Source: Proteobacteria bacterium UBA6908 (GTDB taxonomy: Bacteria > Pseudomonadota > Gammaproteobacteria > Acidiferrobacterales > UBA6901). From it: 17,086 bases of DNA. Below the pieces are notes generated by a model, which worked only from the letters and a program-made list of their open reading frames with translations, ran no database searches and was not told the origin of the DNA. Below, in pieces: positions 1-7,675 of this stretch. Position numbers and translations under genes: made by a program. Position 1 is the stretch's first letter. Every line of letters begins with the position of its first letter. The DNA lies in contig DKBE01000111.1 in the NCBI GenBank assembly GCA_002451085.1, forward strand, positions 1 through 17,086, written 5' to 3'.

Positions 1-5
1 TTGAT

Positions 6-28
6 CCGGACACCATCCTTATGTCCGG
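6..28. promoter_or_regulatory. Short inverted repeat upstream of dctP
   Basis: CCGGACA (6-12) and TGTCCGG (22-28) form a perfect 7-base inverted repeat with a 9-base loop, about 50 bases before the dctP start. No T-run follows, so it is not a clear intrinsic terminator. It could be an operator, an mRNA hairpin between operon genes, or part of the end of an upstream gene that lies outside the window. Confidence 0.25.
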
Positions 29-64
29 TGCGCCACCAGCGGCCGGCTGCTGTTACCGCCCAAC

Positions 65-72
65 AGGAGGAG
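65..72 (+). promoter_or_regulatory. Strong ribosome binding site deciding the dctP start
   Basis: AGGAGGAG lies five bases before the ATG at 78. It sets the start there rather than at the in-frame ATG at 21, which would add 19 residues ahead of an otherwise perfect signal peptide. Confidence 0.8.
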
Positions 73-77
73 ATGCC

Positions 78-1088
78 ATGTTGAAGCAGAAATTCATCCG
101 TAAATCGTTGACGACCCTGCTGTGTGCCGGTGCCGTGCTGCTGAGTGCCGGGGCGCAGGCCGAGGTCGTGCTCAAGGCCTCGCACCAGTTCCCGGGCGGC
201 AAGGGCGATCCTCGTGACGAAATGGTGCAAATCATTGCGCGCGAAGTCGAAAAGGCCAACGTCGGTCTCAAGATCCAGGTGTATCCGGGCCAGTCGCTGT
301 TCAAGGCCAAGGAACAGTGGGGCGCGCTCACCAAGGGCCAGCTCGACATGACCGCGCTGCCGCTCGACTACGCCAGCGGCCGCCACCCGCAGTTCAGTGC
401 CACGCTGATGCCGGGCTTGGTCAAGAACCACGAGCACGCCAAGCGCCTCAACAAGTCGCCGTTCATGGACGACATTCGAAAAGTTATCGACGATGGCGGC
501 GCCAAGGTGCTGGCCGATGCCTGGCTGGCCGGCGGCTTCGCCTCCAAGAAGAACTGCATTCTGATGCCTGACGACGTCAAGGGTCAGGTGACACGCGCCG
601 CCGGCCCGGCGTTCGAGCAGATGCTGGTCGGGGCCGGTGCCTCGATCTCGTCGATGCCGAGCTCGGAGATCTACACCGGCATGAAGACCAACGTGCTCGA
701 TGCTGCCAATACCAGTTCCGGCAGCTTCGTGTCTTACCGCCTGTATGAAGTGGTGAAGTGCTTCACCGCGCCGGGCGAGAATGCCCTGTGGTTCATGTAC
801 GAACCGGTGCTGATCTCGAAGAAGAGCTGGAACAAGCTCAACAAGAAGCAGCAGGACGCGCTGGTGGCCGCGGCGAACAAGGCCGAAGCCTATTTCTCCG
901 GCGAGGCCAAAAAGATCGACGACAAGGCGGTCGACACCTTCAAGAAGGCCGGGGTCAAGGTCGTGACCATGGACGACAAGCAGTTCGCAGCCTGGAAGAA
1001 GCTGGCGGACCAGACCTCGTACAAGAATTTTGCCGAGAAGGTTCCGGGCGGCAAGCAACTGCTCGACAAGGCGCTGGCCGTCAAGTAA
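78..1088 (+). CDS. dctP: TRAP transporter periplasmic solute-binding protein (DctP family)
   Basis: This is the periplasmic receptor of a tripartite ATP-independent (TRAP) transporter; it captures an organic acid and delivers it to the DctQM membrane part. The 336-residue protein begins with a Sec signal peptide: a basic MLKQKFIRK start, then a hydrophobic stretch, with likely cleavage after AGAQA. The mature part starts VVLKASHQF, typical of the family, and contains the PGQSLFKAKEQWGAL region. The family's ligand-clamping arginine is probably Arg173 (in QVTRAAGP), and the NTSSGSF segment lies where a conserved Asn normally sits. Such an arginine binds a substrate carboxylate. The exact ligand cannot be read from the sequence, but the malonyl-CoA decarboxylase downstream makes malonate or a relative a reasonable guess; a sulfonate is the main alternative. 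The symbol is a family-level name. Confidence 0.93.
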   Translation: MLKQKFIRKSLTTLLCAGAVLLSAGAQAEVVLKASHQFPGGKGDPRDEMVQIIAREVEKANVGLKIQVYPGQSLFKAKEQWGALTKGQLDMTALPLDYASGRHPQFSATLMPGLVKNHEHAKRLNKSPFMDDIRKVIDDGGAKVLADAWLAGGFASKKNCILMPDDVKGQVTRAAGPAFEQMLVGAGASISSMPSSEIYTGMKTNVLDAANTSSGSFVSYRLYEVVKCFTAPGENALWFMYEPVLISKKSWNKLNKKQQDALVAAANKAEAYFSGEAKKIDDKAVDTFKKAGVKVVTMDDKQFAAWKKLADQTSYKNFAEKVPGGKQLLDKALAVK

Positions 1089-1115
1089 CACGGCCACACG
1101 CCAGTATCCCTTGTC

Positions 1116-1634
1116 GTGGATATTTTTCTTGCGTTCGTTCGGCGGCTGTCACAGGCCTGCGGCATTCTCGCTGCGGGCCTGCTGGCGGCGGCCACGCTGG
1201 TGGTGTGCCAGATGGTGATCATGCGCTATTTTCTTGGCGCCTCCACAGTCTGGCAGACCGAATTCGTGACCTTTGCCATTGTTGGCTCCACCTTCATTGG
1301 GGCACCGTACGTGCTCTTGCACCGCGGACACGTCGGCGTTGACCTCGTGTCGGTGTATGCGCGCGGCCGGGTGCGTTTCCTGCTGGCACTGTTGTCCATT
1401 CTGCTGTCACTTGTTTTCTGCGCGGTGGTGACCTGGGCCGGCTGGCAGCACTGGCACGAGGCCTGGGCCGGTGGTTGGCGCACGGAAACCGTGTGGGCCC
1501 TGCCGCTCTGGATTCCATTATTGTCCCTGCCGATCGGCATGGGGCTGCTGTCGCTGCAGTTCATTGCCGACTTTCTGTGTCTCGTCACCGGGCGCGAACC
1601 GCCGTTCGGGGTGGAGCCGGAGGACGAGGAATGA
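1116..1634 (+). CDS. dctQ: TRAP transporter small membrane subunit (DctQ family)
   Basis: This is the small integral-membrane subunit that bridges the binding protein and the large channel subunit. The 172-residue protein has four hydrophobic segments (about 13-33, 46-65, 83-105 and 125-147). The RYFLGASTVWQTEF segment after the first helix and the HRGHVGVDL loop are typical DctQ features. The start is a GTG at 1116, 27 bases after the dctP stop. It has no good Shine-Dalgarno sequence, so translation may be coupled to dctP. Its stop overlaps the dctM start as ATGA (1631-1634), which ties the two in one transcript. Confidence 0.9.
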   Translation: MDIFLAFVRRLSQACGILAAGLLAAATLVVCQMVIMRYFLGASTVWQTEFVTFAIVGSTFIGAPYVLLHRGHVGVDLVSVYARGRVRFLLALLSILLSLVFCAVVTWAGWQHWHEAWAGGWRTETVWALPLWIPLLSLPIGMGLLSLQFIADFLCLVTGREPPFGVEPEDEE

Positions 1635-2953
1635 CACCCCCTGAAATCGGCCTGCTGATCGGATTGGTCACCATTGTGCTGCTCGGCACCGGCATGCCGA
1701 TCGCCTTCGGTCTCGGTTTCGTCGCCGTGGCGTTCATGGTGGGTTTCGAGGGCCTGGACTCCCTGACGGTACTGGCCGAAACCTTTTTCAGCGGCATTAA
1801 CAGTTTTGCGCTGATATCGCTGCCGATGTTCATCCTGATGGGGGCCGCGGTCGCTTCGTCACCGGCCGGGCGTGACCTGTACCTGGCGCTTGACCGCTGG
1901 TTGCATCGCATGCCGGGCGGCATCGTTGTCGCCAACCTCGGCGCCTGTTCGATCTTCGCCGCGTTGTCCGGCTCCTCGCCAGCCACCTGTGCGGCGATCG
2001 GCAAGATGGGTATTCCGGAAATGCGCAAGCGCGGCGTGCCGGACGATCTTGCCACCGGCTCGATCGCCGCCGGCGGCACCCTCGGCATCCTGATCCCGCC
2101 GAGCATCACCATGATTGTCTACGGTGTGGCCACCGAAACCTCGATCGGCCGGCTGTTCCTGGCCGGGGTTGTGCCGGGTCTGATGATGACGGTGTTGTTC
2201 ATCGGCTGGACGCTGTTCGTGGCGTGGCGGCGTGGCTGGCATTTCAGCGACATCACCCAGCGCTACTCGCTGCGCGACAAGCTGGTCATCCTGCCCAAGG
2301 TATTGCCGTTCCTCGCCATCATCCTCGGTATTCTGTACGTGCTGTACGGCGGCGTGGCCACACCCTCCGAGGCGGCCGGGGTGGGTGCGGTGTTCTGCCT
2401 GGTGCTGGTGGTCGCCATTTATCGCCTGTGGCAGCCGGGCCGCATGTGGAACATTTTCCGTGACAGCACCCGCGAGAGCGTGATGATCATGATGATCATT
2501 GCCGCCTCGGAGTTGTTCAGCTACATGATGTCGTCGTTGTACGTGACGCAGGAAATTGCTCAGGGCATCGCCGCGCTCGACATCAACCGCTGGCTGCTGA
2601 TGGCGCTGATCAACCTGTTCCTGCTGGTCGCCGGCATGTTCCTGCCACCGGTGGCCATCATCCTCATGTCCGCACCGATCCTGCTGCCGATCGTGACCCA
2701 GGTGGGATTCGATCCCTATTGGTTTGCGGTGATCCTGACGCTCAATATGGAGATCGGCCTGATCACGCCCCCGGTGGGTCTCAACCTGTTTGTCATCAAT
2801 GGCATCACCCCGGACATCCGCCTTCCGGTCATTCTGCGCGGAGCGCTGCCATTCGTGATGCTGCTGTTGCTGGGCATCGTGCTGCTGTGTTTCTTCCCGG
2901 AGATCGCCACCGCGCTGCCGGATGCACTGATGGGACCCGCCGAAAGCCAGTAG
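1631..2953 (+). CDS. dctM: TRAP transporter large permease subunit (DctM family)
   Basis: This is the large membrane subunit that carries substrate across the inner membrane with sodium. It has 440 residues and is hydrophobic throughout, with about eleven to twelve membrane segments. Family hallmarks include SGSSPATCAAIGKMGIPEM near residue 113, GGTLGILIPPS, a GGVATPSEAAGVGAV segment, and ITPPVGLNLFVINGI near the C-terminus. The ATG at 1631 is preceded by GGAGG at 1619-1623, seven bases away, inside the end of dctQ. An in-frame upstream extension to 1475 overlaps dctQ and is not real. Confidence 0.95.
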   Translation: MTPPEIGLLIGLVTIVLLGTGMPIAFGLGFVAVAFMVGFEGLDSLTVLAETFFSGINSFALISLPMFILMGAAVASSPAGRDLYLALDRWLHRMPGGIVVANLGACSIFAALSGSSPATCAAIGKMGIPEMRKRGVPDDLATGSIAAGGTLGILIPPSITMIVYGVATETSIGRLFLAGVVPGLMMTVLFIGWTLFVAWRRGWHFSDITQRYSLRDKLVILPKVLPFLAIILGILYVLYGGVATPSEAAGVGAVFCLVLVVAIYRLWQPGRMWNIFRDSTRESVMIMMIIAASELFSYMMSSLYVTQEIAQGIAALDINRWLLMALINLFLLVAGMFLPPVAIILMSAPILLPIVTQVGFDPYWFAVILTLNMEIGLITPPVGLNLFVINGITPDIRLPVILRGALPFVMLLLLGIVLLCFFPEIATALPDALMGPAESQ

Positions 2954-3047
2954 CGGTGTGGCGCCTGCCGGACTTGCCGCAGGGTCAGGCTCGCCTATAA
3001 CCTGTTAAGTCACGCACTGAACAGGGCCGAGCGTTATCAACCATAAA

Positions 3048-4448
3048 ATGAAGCGCTACTGGCTGGAAAAATTCCTGGATCGAATTGCCGACCGCGGCCG
3101 CGATTTGCTGCACCTGTTGACCGAGGGAGCCGCGGTTCCCCGGCTCGGTTCGCTGTGTCGCGCGCTATTATCCGGCGTGGGTGAGGCCACCGGCACGGCG
3201 CTGTCGCGCGAGGTGTTGCGCGCCTATGAACGCATGGATCGCGAAGGACGCCAGGCGTTTTTCGAAATGCTTGCCAGCGATTTCGGACCCGACCCCGCCG
3301 CCATCCGAGCCGCCACCGAAGAATATTTGCGCACGAACGACGCCAAGGCCCTGGCACGGCTCATGGACGCAGTCGAGCCACCGCGCCAGGAGCTGTTCCG
3401 ACGCATCAATATGGCGCCTCAGGGCACGGCGGCGCTGGTCACCATGCGCGCCGAGCTGCTCGGATTGCTGGCACAGAACCCGGCGCTGAAGGCCGTGGAT
3501 GCCGACCTGAAGCACCTGTTTGCGTCCTGGTTTAACCGCGGCTTTCTGCGGCTGGAGCGCATTGCCTGGAACAGCCCGGCGGAGCTGCTGGAAAAACTGA
3601 TTCGCTACGACATGGTGCAGACCATCAAGAGCTGGGACGACCTGCGCCGGCGCTTGGCGGACGATCGCCGCTGCTTCGCCTTTTTTCACCCGGCATTGCC
3701 GGAGGAGCCGTTGATATTTCTGGAAGTGGCACTGGTGAACGGCATGGCCGACAAGGTCACGCCGCTGCTCGATGACCATACACCGGTACTGAAGGGCAGT
3801 GACGCCAATACCGCCATGTTCATCTCGATCAACAGTACCCAGCCGGGACTGCGCGGCCTGTCGTTCGGCAACCTGCTCATCAAACAGGTGGCCGAAGACC
3901 TGCATCAGGAATTGCCGCAACTAAAGACCTTTGCCACGCTCTCGCCGGTACCCGGGTTTGCGGCCACGTTGCGGGCGGCCGCCGAGAACTCGCACCGCGA
4001 ATTCAGCCGGGCGCGGTTCGAAGTTCTGCTGCAGGAGTACGCCGAACCGCTTCGCCAGGCCAGTGACGGCGAACCTCCGGTGGAGGCCTTGATGACACTG
4101 CTGGCCCGCGCCGAGCCGCCACGAGCCGTACTGGCCGGACCGCTGGAGCGGCTGGCGCTGGCTTATCTTTCGCTGCTGCCGCGTGAACCCGATGTCTTCA
4201 ATGCGGTGGCGCGCTTTCATCTTTCGAACGGCGCACGCCTGGAGCGTATTAATGTCTTTGCCGACGACTCGGCGGCCCGCCGCGAGGAATCGTTCGGCGT
4301 CATGGTGAATTACCTGTACGATCCCGACGACGTCATTGCCAACCATGAAGGTTTTGTCGGCAAGGGCGATGTCGCCATGTCGCGACCCCTGCAACGCGAG
4401 CAGAAGAAACTCGCCACGGTCTGGAATGCCACCGCCGGTCCGGCCTAG
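3048..4448 (+). CDS. matA: Malonyl-CoA decarboxylase
   Basis: This enzyme converts malonyl-CoA to acetyl-CoA and CO2 in the cytoplasm. The 466-residue length fits bacterial members of the MCD family. The N-terminal ~150 residues are a helical domain, and the remainder is the acyltransferase-like catalytic domain. Recognisable blocks are FFHPALPEEPLIFLEVALV, the serine-bearing FISINSTQPGLRGLSFG (Ser260/Ser263), LSPVPGF, and FNAVARFHLSNGARLERIN, whose His391 matches the catalytic histidine of the Ser-His pair. The C-terminal FGVMVNYLYDP and HEGFVGKGDV are also typical. It starts 94 bases after dctM with only a weak Shine-Dalgarno, so it could be cotranscribed or have its own promoter. In known malonate (mat) clusters this gene pairs with a malonyl-CoA synthetase and a transporter. 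No synthetase is in the window; it may lie upstream of base 1. The symbol matA assumes that pathway. Confidence 0.92.
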   Translation: MKRYWLEKFLDRIADRGRDLLHLLTEGAAVPRLGSLCRALLSGVGEATGTALSREVLRAYERMDREGRQAFFEMLASDFGPDPAAIRAATEEYLRTNDAKALARLMDAVEPPRQELFRRINMAPQGTAALVTMRAELLGLLAQNPALKAVDADLKHLFASWFNRGFLRLERIAWNSPAELLEKLIRYDMVQTIKSWDDLRRRLADDRRCFAFFHPALPEEPLIFLEVALVNGMADKVTPLLDDHTPVLKGSDANTAMFISINSTQPGLRGLSFGNLLIKQVAEDLHQELPQLKTFATLSPVPGFAATLRAAAENSHREFSRARFEVLLQEYAEPLRQASDGEPPVEALMTLLARAEPPRAVLAGPLERLALAYLSLLPREPDVFNAVARFHLSNGARLERINVFADDSAARREESFGVMVNYLYDPDDVIANHEGFVGKGDVAMSRPLQREQKKLATVWNATAGPA

Positions 4449-4519
4449 CCGGCCGGCAGGACATCCCGGGCTTGTTTTCATCTTGCCCGCCGCCATCACT
4501 CACTGGAGCTAGCCCAGCC

Positions 4520-5317
4520 TTGGATATCGTGACGTTGGTGATTATGGGTGGGCTGGCTGGCGCCATGGCGGGCCTGCTCGGCATCGGTGGCGGGGCGCTG
4601 ATCGTGCCGGTGCTGGTGATTGTGTTCGAGGGCCAGGGCGTCAATCCGGACATCATCATGCAGCTGGCGCTCGGTACATCGCTCGCCACCATCGTGTTTA
4701 CCGCCATCTCCTCGGCCAGCGCGCATCACCGGCGCGGCACGCTCGACTGGGCAATTTTCCGCCGGCTCGCGCCGGCCATCGTTGTCGGCACGCTGCTCGG
4801 CGCGGTCATCGCCGACCATCTCGCCAGCCGCACCCTGCAGTGGATGTTTGTGGTGTTCATGTTCGCAGTGTCCGCGCAGTTTTCGCGCGGCACCACGGCC
4901 ACCGGCGCGCACCGGAAGTTGCCCGGTCTGTTCGGCATGAGCCTCGCCGGGACGCTCATCGGCGTGGCCTCGGCGCTGTTTGGCATCGGCGGCGGTTCGA
5001 TGTCGGTGCCGTTTATGACGTGGTGCAGTGTGCCGGTCAAACGTGCCATCGGCACGTCGGCGGCCATCGGCCTGCCGATCGCGGTCAGTGGCGCCGTGGG
5101 TTTTCTCGTGGCTGGCCTCGACGAACCGGGCCGGCCGCCGTGGAGTATCGGCTACATCGTGCTGCCGGCCTTCGCCAGCGTGGTTGTCGCCAGCACCGTC
5201 TCCGCGCCGCTGGGCGCAAAACTGGCGCATCGTCTTTCGGACGCCACCTTGCGGCGCCTGTTCGCGCTGTTCGTGGCACTGCTGGCGTTGCGCATGCTGT
5301 GGGGTTTGTTGAAATAA
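4520..5317 (+). CDS. TauE/SafE-family membrane exporter
   Basis: This is an inner-membrane protein of the sulfite exporter TauE/SafE family (PF01925), 265 residues with about eight membrane segments. It shows the family's internal duplication: GLLGIGGGALIVPVL near residue 18 and ALFGIGGGSMSVPFMTW near residue 152. Family members export sulfite, sulfoacetate or other organosulfur anions after sulfonate breakdown, but many have unknown substrates. I chose the TTG at 4520 because GGAG (4505-4508) precedes it and the first helix starts there; a longer in-frame start at 4472 is possible. It follows the decarboxylase by 71 bases on the same strand. It may be the last gene of the transporter operon or an unrelated neighbour. 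It converges on the permease gene with a 38-base gap and no clear terminator. Confidence 0.85.
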   Translation: MDIVTLVIMGGLAGAMAGLLGIGGGALIVPVLVIVFEGQGVNPDIIMQLALGTSLATIVFTAISSASAHHRRGTLDWAIFRRLAPAIVVGTLLGAVIADHLASRTLQWMFVVFMFAVSAQFSRGTTATGAHRKLPGLFGMSLAGTLIGVASALFGIGGGSMSVPFMTWCSVPVKRAIGTSAAIGLPIAVSGAVGFLVAGLDEPGRPPWSIGYIVLPAFASVVVASTVSAPLGAKLAHRLSDATLRRLFALFVALLALRMLWGLLK

Positions 5318-5355
5318 GTGCAAGTGCGGTTTGACTTCAGCCGGCAATATCGGAC

Positions 5356-6576
5356 TCAGCGCGCCAGTATGGTCACCAGCTGGTAGAGCACAAACGCAGA
5401 AGTTGAGAGAAACCCGGCCCACGGGATCCACACCGGATAGGTGCGCACCCCGGCGGGATTTGGATCGCGGCGCTTGATACGAAGTAGTGAAAGGTTGATG
5501 AGCGCAAATACCACCAGGATCACGAAGCTTGTGAACTTGGCCAACTGAACCAGGGGAAACCACAGCGCCAGCACCAGGATCACACCGGTCATGAGTACGG
5601 TGGCGAAGTGCGGTGTCTGGGTGCGGGCGTGCACGCGCCCCAGCCAATTGGGAATCCAGCCCTCGCGGCTCATGCCGTATAGCACGCGTGACCCCATGAC
5701 GATCTGAATGAGCGCACCATTGATGATCGCGAACAGGCTGATCAGGCTAATCACGGTTGGCGGTGAACCGGTGGTGCGTTCGTAGATCAGCGCCAGCGGC
5801 GCGCGCGTCTCGGCGAGTTCCGCGGGCGGTAACGCCAGCACCGCCACCAGTGCCACCAGGATATACAGCACCGAGGCGGCGGCCAGCGCCAGCAGGATGG
5901 CGCGCGGCAGCACCCGCACCGGGTCACGCACTTCTTCGGCGACATTCACAATGTCTTCGAAACCAATAAAGGCATAAAACGCCAAAAAGGCGCCGAGCAG
6001 GATGCCCTGCCAGATGGCAGCATCGGCCGGGGGCAGCAGTTCATGCCAGCGCGCCGGCAACGTGGCGAGGCTGTCGCCGCCGACATACACGATGAACAGC
6101 AAGCCGCCGACCTCAACCAGCGTGATGATGGTGGCGGCCAAGACCGATTCGCTGATGCCCCAGAGGGCGAGTGCGCCAAGCAGCAGCACCACGAGCGTGA
6201 TGGCCAGAGCGTCAGGAATCATCACAAACACGTGCAGGTAGCCGACGAAACCATTGACGATGGTAGCGGCCGAGACCACGCCGGTGACAATGATCAGGAA
6301 TCCGACCAGCAGCGACAGCTCGCGCCGGCGCAATCCTTCCTGCACGTACACCGCTTCGCCGGCGCTCTTGGGGTAGCGCGCCGAGAGTTCGGCGTAGGCA
6401 AAGCCCGTGAAGGTGGCGAGCAGGGCAGCGAGCAGGAACGAGAGTGGCGCATACAGCCCGGCATAACCGGCGACCTTGGCGACCAGCACGTAGATCCCGG
6501 CGCCGACGATGGTGCCGAGACCGTAGAAGGTGAGGAGTGCCAGCGACAGGCTGCGTTTGAGCGTGGGTTCGGTGAT
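5356..6576 (-). CDS. APC-family amino-acid permease, 5' end without an ordinary start codon
   Basis: This is an amino acid-polyamine-organocation superfamily transporter, hydrophobic throughout, with about twelve membrane segments. Conserved features include GLGTIVGAGIYVLVAKVAG in helix 1, FTGFAYAELSARYPKSAGE in helix 2, and FYAFIGFEDIVNVAEEV mid-protein. The first ordinary in-frame start (GTG 6489) falls inside the helix 1 motif and would remove its first half. Conserved-looking frame continues upstream as ITEPTLKRSLSLALLTFYG, back to an in-frame TGA at 6640-6642, without ATG, GTG or TTG. An AGGAG at 6586-6590 sits nine bases before an ATC at 6576, which I use here as a tentative start. Alternatives are a one-base deletion that uncoupled the ATG at 6602, or a sequencing error. 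It lies just downstream of the diguanylate cyclase on the same strand. The substrate is unknown. Confidence 0.8.
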   Translation of the reverse strand: MTEPTLKRSLSLALLTFYGLGTIVGAGIYVLVAKVAGYAGLYAPLSFLLAALLATFTGFAYAELSARYPKSAGEAVYVQEGLRRRELSLLVGFLIIVTGVVSAATIVNGFVGYLHVFVMIPDALAITLVVLLLGALALWGISESVLAATIITLVEVGGLLFIVYVGGDSLATLPARWHELLPPADAAIWQGILLGAFLAFYAFIGFEDIVNVAEEVRDPVRVLPRAILLALAAASVLYILVALVAVLALPPAELAETRAPLALIYERTTGSPPTVISLISLFAIINGALIQIVMGSRVLYGMSREGWIPNWLGRVHARTQTPHFATVLMTGVILVLALWFPLVQLAKFTSFVILVVFALINLSLLRIKRRDPNPAGVRTYPVWIPWAGFLSTSAFVLYQLVTILAR

Positions 6577-6585
6577 GGCCTGGAT

Positions 6586-6590
6586 CTCCT
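6586..6590 (-). promoter_or_regulatory. Shine-Dalgarno-like AGGAG ahead of the permease frame
   Basis: On the minus strand, AGGAG is followed nine bases later by the codon ATC (6576-6574), in frame with the permease. It supports translation beginning upstream of the GTG at 6489, but no ATG, GTG or TTG stands at the right distance. Confidence 0.35.
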
Positions 6591-6657
6591 GTGTAACGAC
6601 ATCAACTGGACTGCCGCACTCGCCGGGCCACCGGACCCATCAAGGGAGAGCGTCTGG

Positions 6658-7602
6658 TCAGTCGGCGATGCGATTGCGTCCCTCACTTTTCGCGCGGTAT
6701 AACGCCGCATCGGTGGCCGCAATCAGGCCTGCGCTGTCCATGTCCGGAGTCGCCGTGGCCAGACCCAGAGAGATGGTGATGGACGGCAGGACTTCACCAT
6801 CGAGGCCCTGGATCGGATGTTCGGCGACGGCACGCACCAGGCGCTCGCCGGCGATGCGTGCACCGGCCAGAGGGGTGTCCGGCAACAGCAGGCAGAACTC
6901 CTCGCCACCCATGCGCGCCAGCCGGTCGGTCGGGCGCAGTCGGGCCTGGACGGCATGCACGGTGGCGCGCAGCGCCATGTCGCCGGCTGGATGGCCATGA
7001 GTGTCGTTGAAGCGCTTGAAATGATCGATGTCAAAGATGCCCAGCGTGAAGGCGGAACCCTCGTTTCGCACGCGGTCGAGAAAGCGGGGCAACGTGTGTT
7101 CGATCCAGCGGCGGTTGTACGCGGTGGTGAGCGGATCGAGAAACGCCCAGCGCTCGTAAGCTTGTTGCATCTGCAGGCTGACGGTCAGGGCCTCGGTGGT
7201 GTTGCGCATGCGCTCGACCAGAATGCCGAGCAGGTTGCGCGCCATCAATGGATGCGCCTCGGTCAGTTTCCAGAAGACATCGACATTGACGGCCACCGTG
7301 GTCACGTTTTCGTCCACTATCACCGGGGCCGAAACCCGTCCGCCGTCGATGATGGACATCTCGCCAGCACATTGGCCAGGCACGATTGGGAGCGAGGCGA
7401 CGGTATTGCCATTGCCGACCAGCACATGCAATTTGCCGCTCAGGATGATGTACAGGAACTGATTGGGAACGTCCGGCGACAGCAGCAGTTCGCCGGGTTC
7501 CAGGTGGCGAATCGGACTGGATTCCATGAGTTGTGCCAGCACGTCCGGTGCAATACCTCGAAACAGGCTGGATTCGCAGAGAATATCGAGGTGGGCATTC
7601 AT
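6658..7602 (-). CDS. Diguanylate cyclase with N-terminal cyclic-nucleotide-binding-like domain
   Basis: This is a predicted cytoplasmic sensor enzyme making cyclic di-GMP from two GTP. Residues ~10-130 of the 314-residue protein resemble a CRP/cNMP-binding beta-roll (FLYIILSGKLHVLVG, then GEMSIIDGGRVSAPV in the place of the phosphate-binding cassette). A helix (~118-152) leads to a GGDEF domain (~155-314) with FDIDHFKRFNDTHGH, the active-site GGEEF at 232-236, and the inhibitory-site RPTD at 223-226, five residues before it. All catalytic residues look intact, so it should be an active, product-inhibited cyclase. In the cassette, the arginine is followed by VSA rather than the usual SA/TA, so the ligand may not be cAMP. 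No membrane segment is present. I chose the ATG at 7602; a TTG at 7614 would add four residues. The permease gene follows on the same strand. It is divergent from the phosphoesterase. Confidence 0.92.
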   Translation of the reverse strand: MNAHLDILCESSLFRGIAPDVLAQLMESSPIRHLEPGELLLSPDVPNQFLYIILSGKLHVLVGNGNTVASLPIVPGQCAGEMSIIDGGRVSAPVIVDENVTTVAVNVDVFWKLTEAHPLMARNLLGILVERMRNTTEALTVSLQMQQAYERWAFLDPLTTAYNRRWIEHTLPRFLDRVRNEGSAFTLGIFDIDHFKRFNDTHGHPAGDMALRATVHAVQARLRPTDRLARMGGEEFCLLLPDTPLAGARIAGERLVRAVAEHPIQGLDGEVLPSITISLGLATATPDMDSAGLIAATDAALYRAKSEGRNRIAD

Positions 7603-7631
7603 GAGTGCTGTCAATGCTACCAGATATTACC

Positions 7632-7651
7632 GGTCGCCCGATGCGGCGACC
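7632..7651. promoter_or_regulatory. Perfect inverted repeat in a divergent promoter region
   Basis: GGTCGCC (7632-7638) and GGCGACC (7645-7651) form perfect 7-base arms around a 6-base centre, between the divergent diguanylate cyclase and phosphoesterase genes. An 8-base direct repeat ATGCTACC flanks it (7614-7621 and 7653-7660). The position suits an operator acting on both directions, but it could equally be a hairpin in the phosphoesterase leader. Confidence 0.35.
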
Positions 7652-7675
7652 CATGCTACCTTGAGAGAGGGGAGA

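Noticed and set aside
21..77. Longer start for dctP at 21
   Set aside because: It would put 19 residues before a standard signal peptide, and the strong ribosome binding site points to 78.
3001..3025. Inverted repeat CCTGTT/AACAGG before the decarboxylase as a terminator
   Set aside because: Only six paired bases around a 13-base loop and no T-run; likely chance.
4496..5647. Minus-strand open frame of 383 codons
   Set aside because: It runs antisense to the TauE/SafE gene and overlaps the end of the permease in another frame. It is rich in His, Arg and Gln with no recognisable domain.
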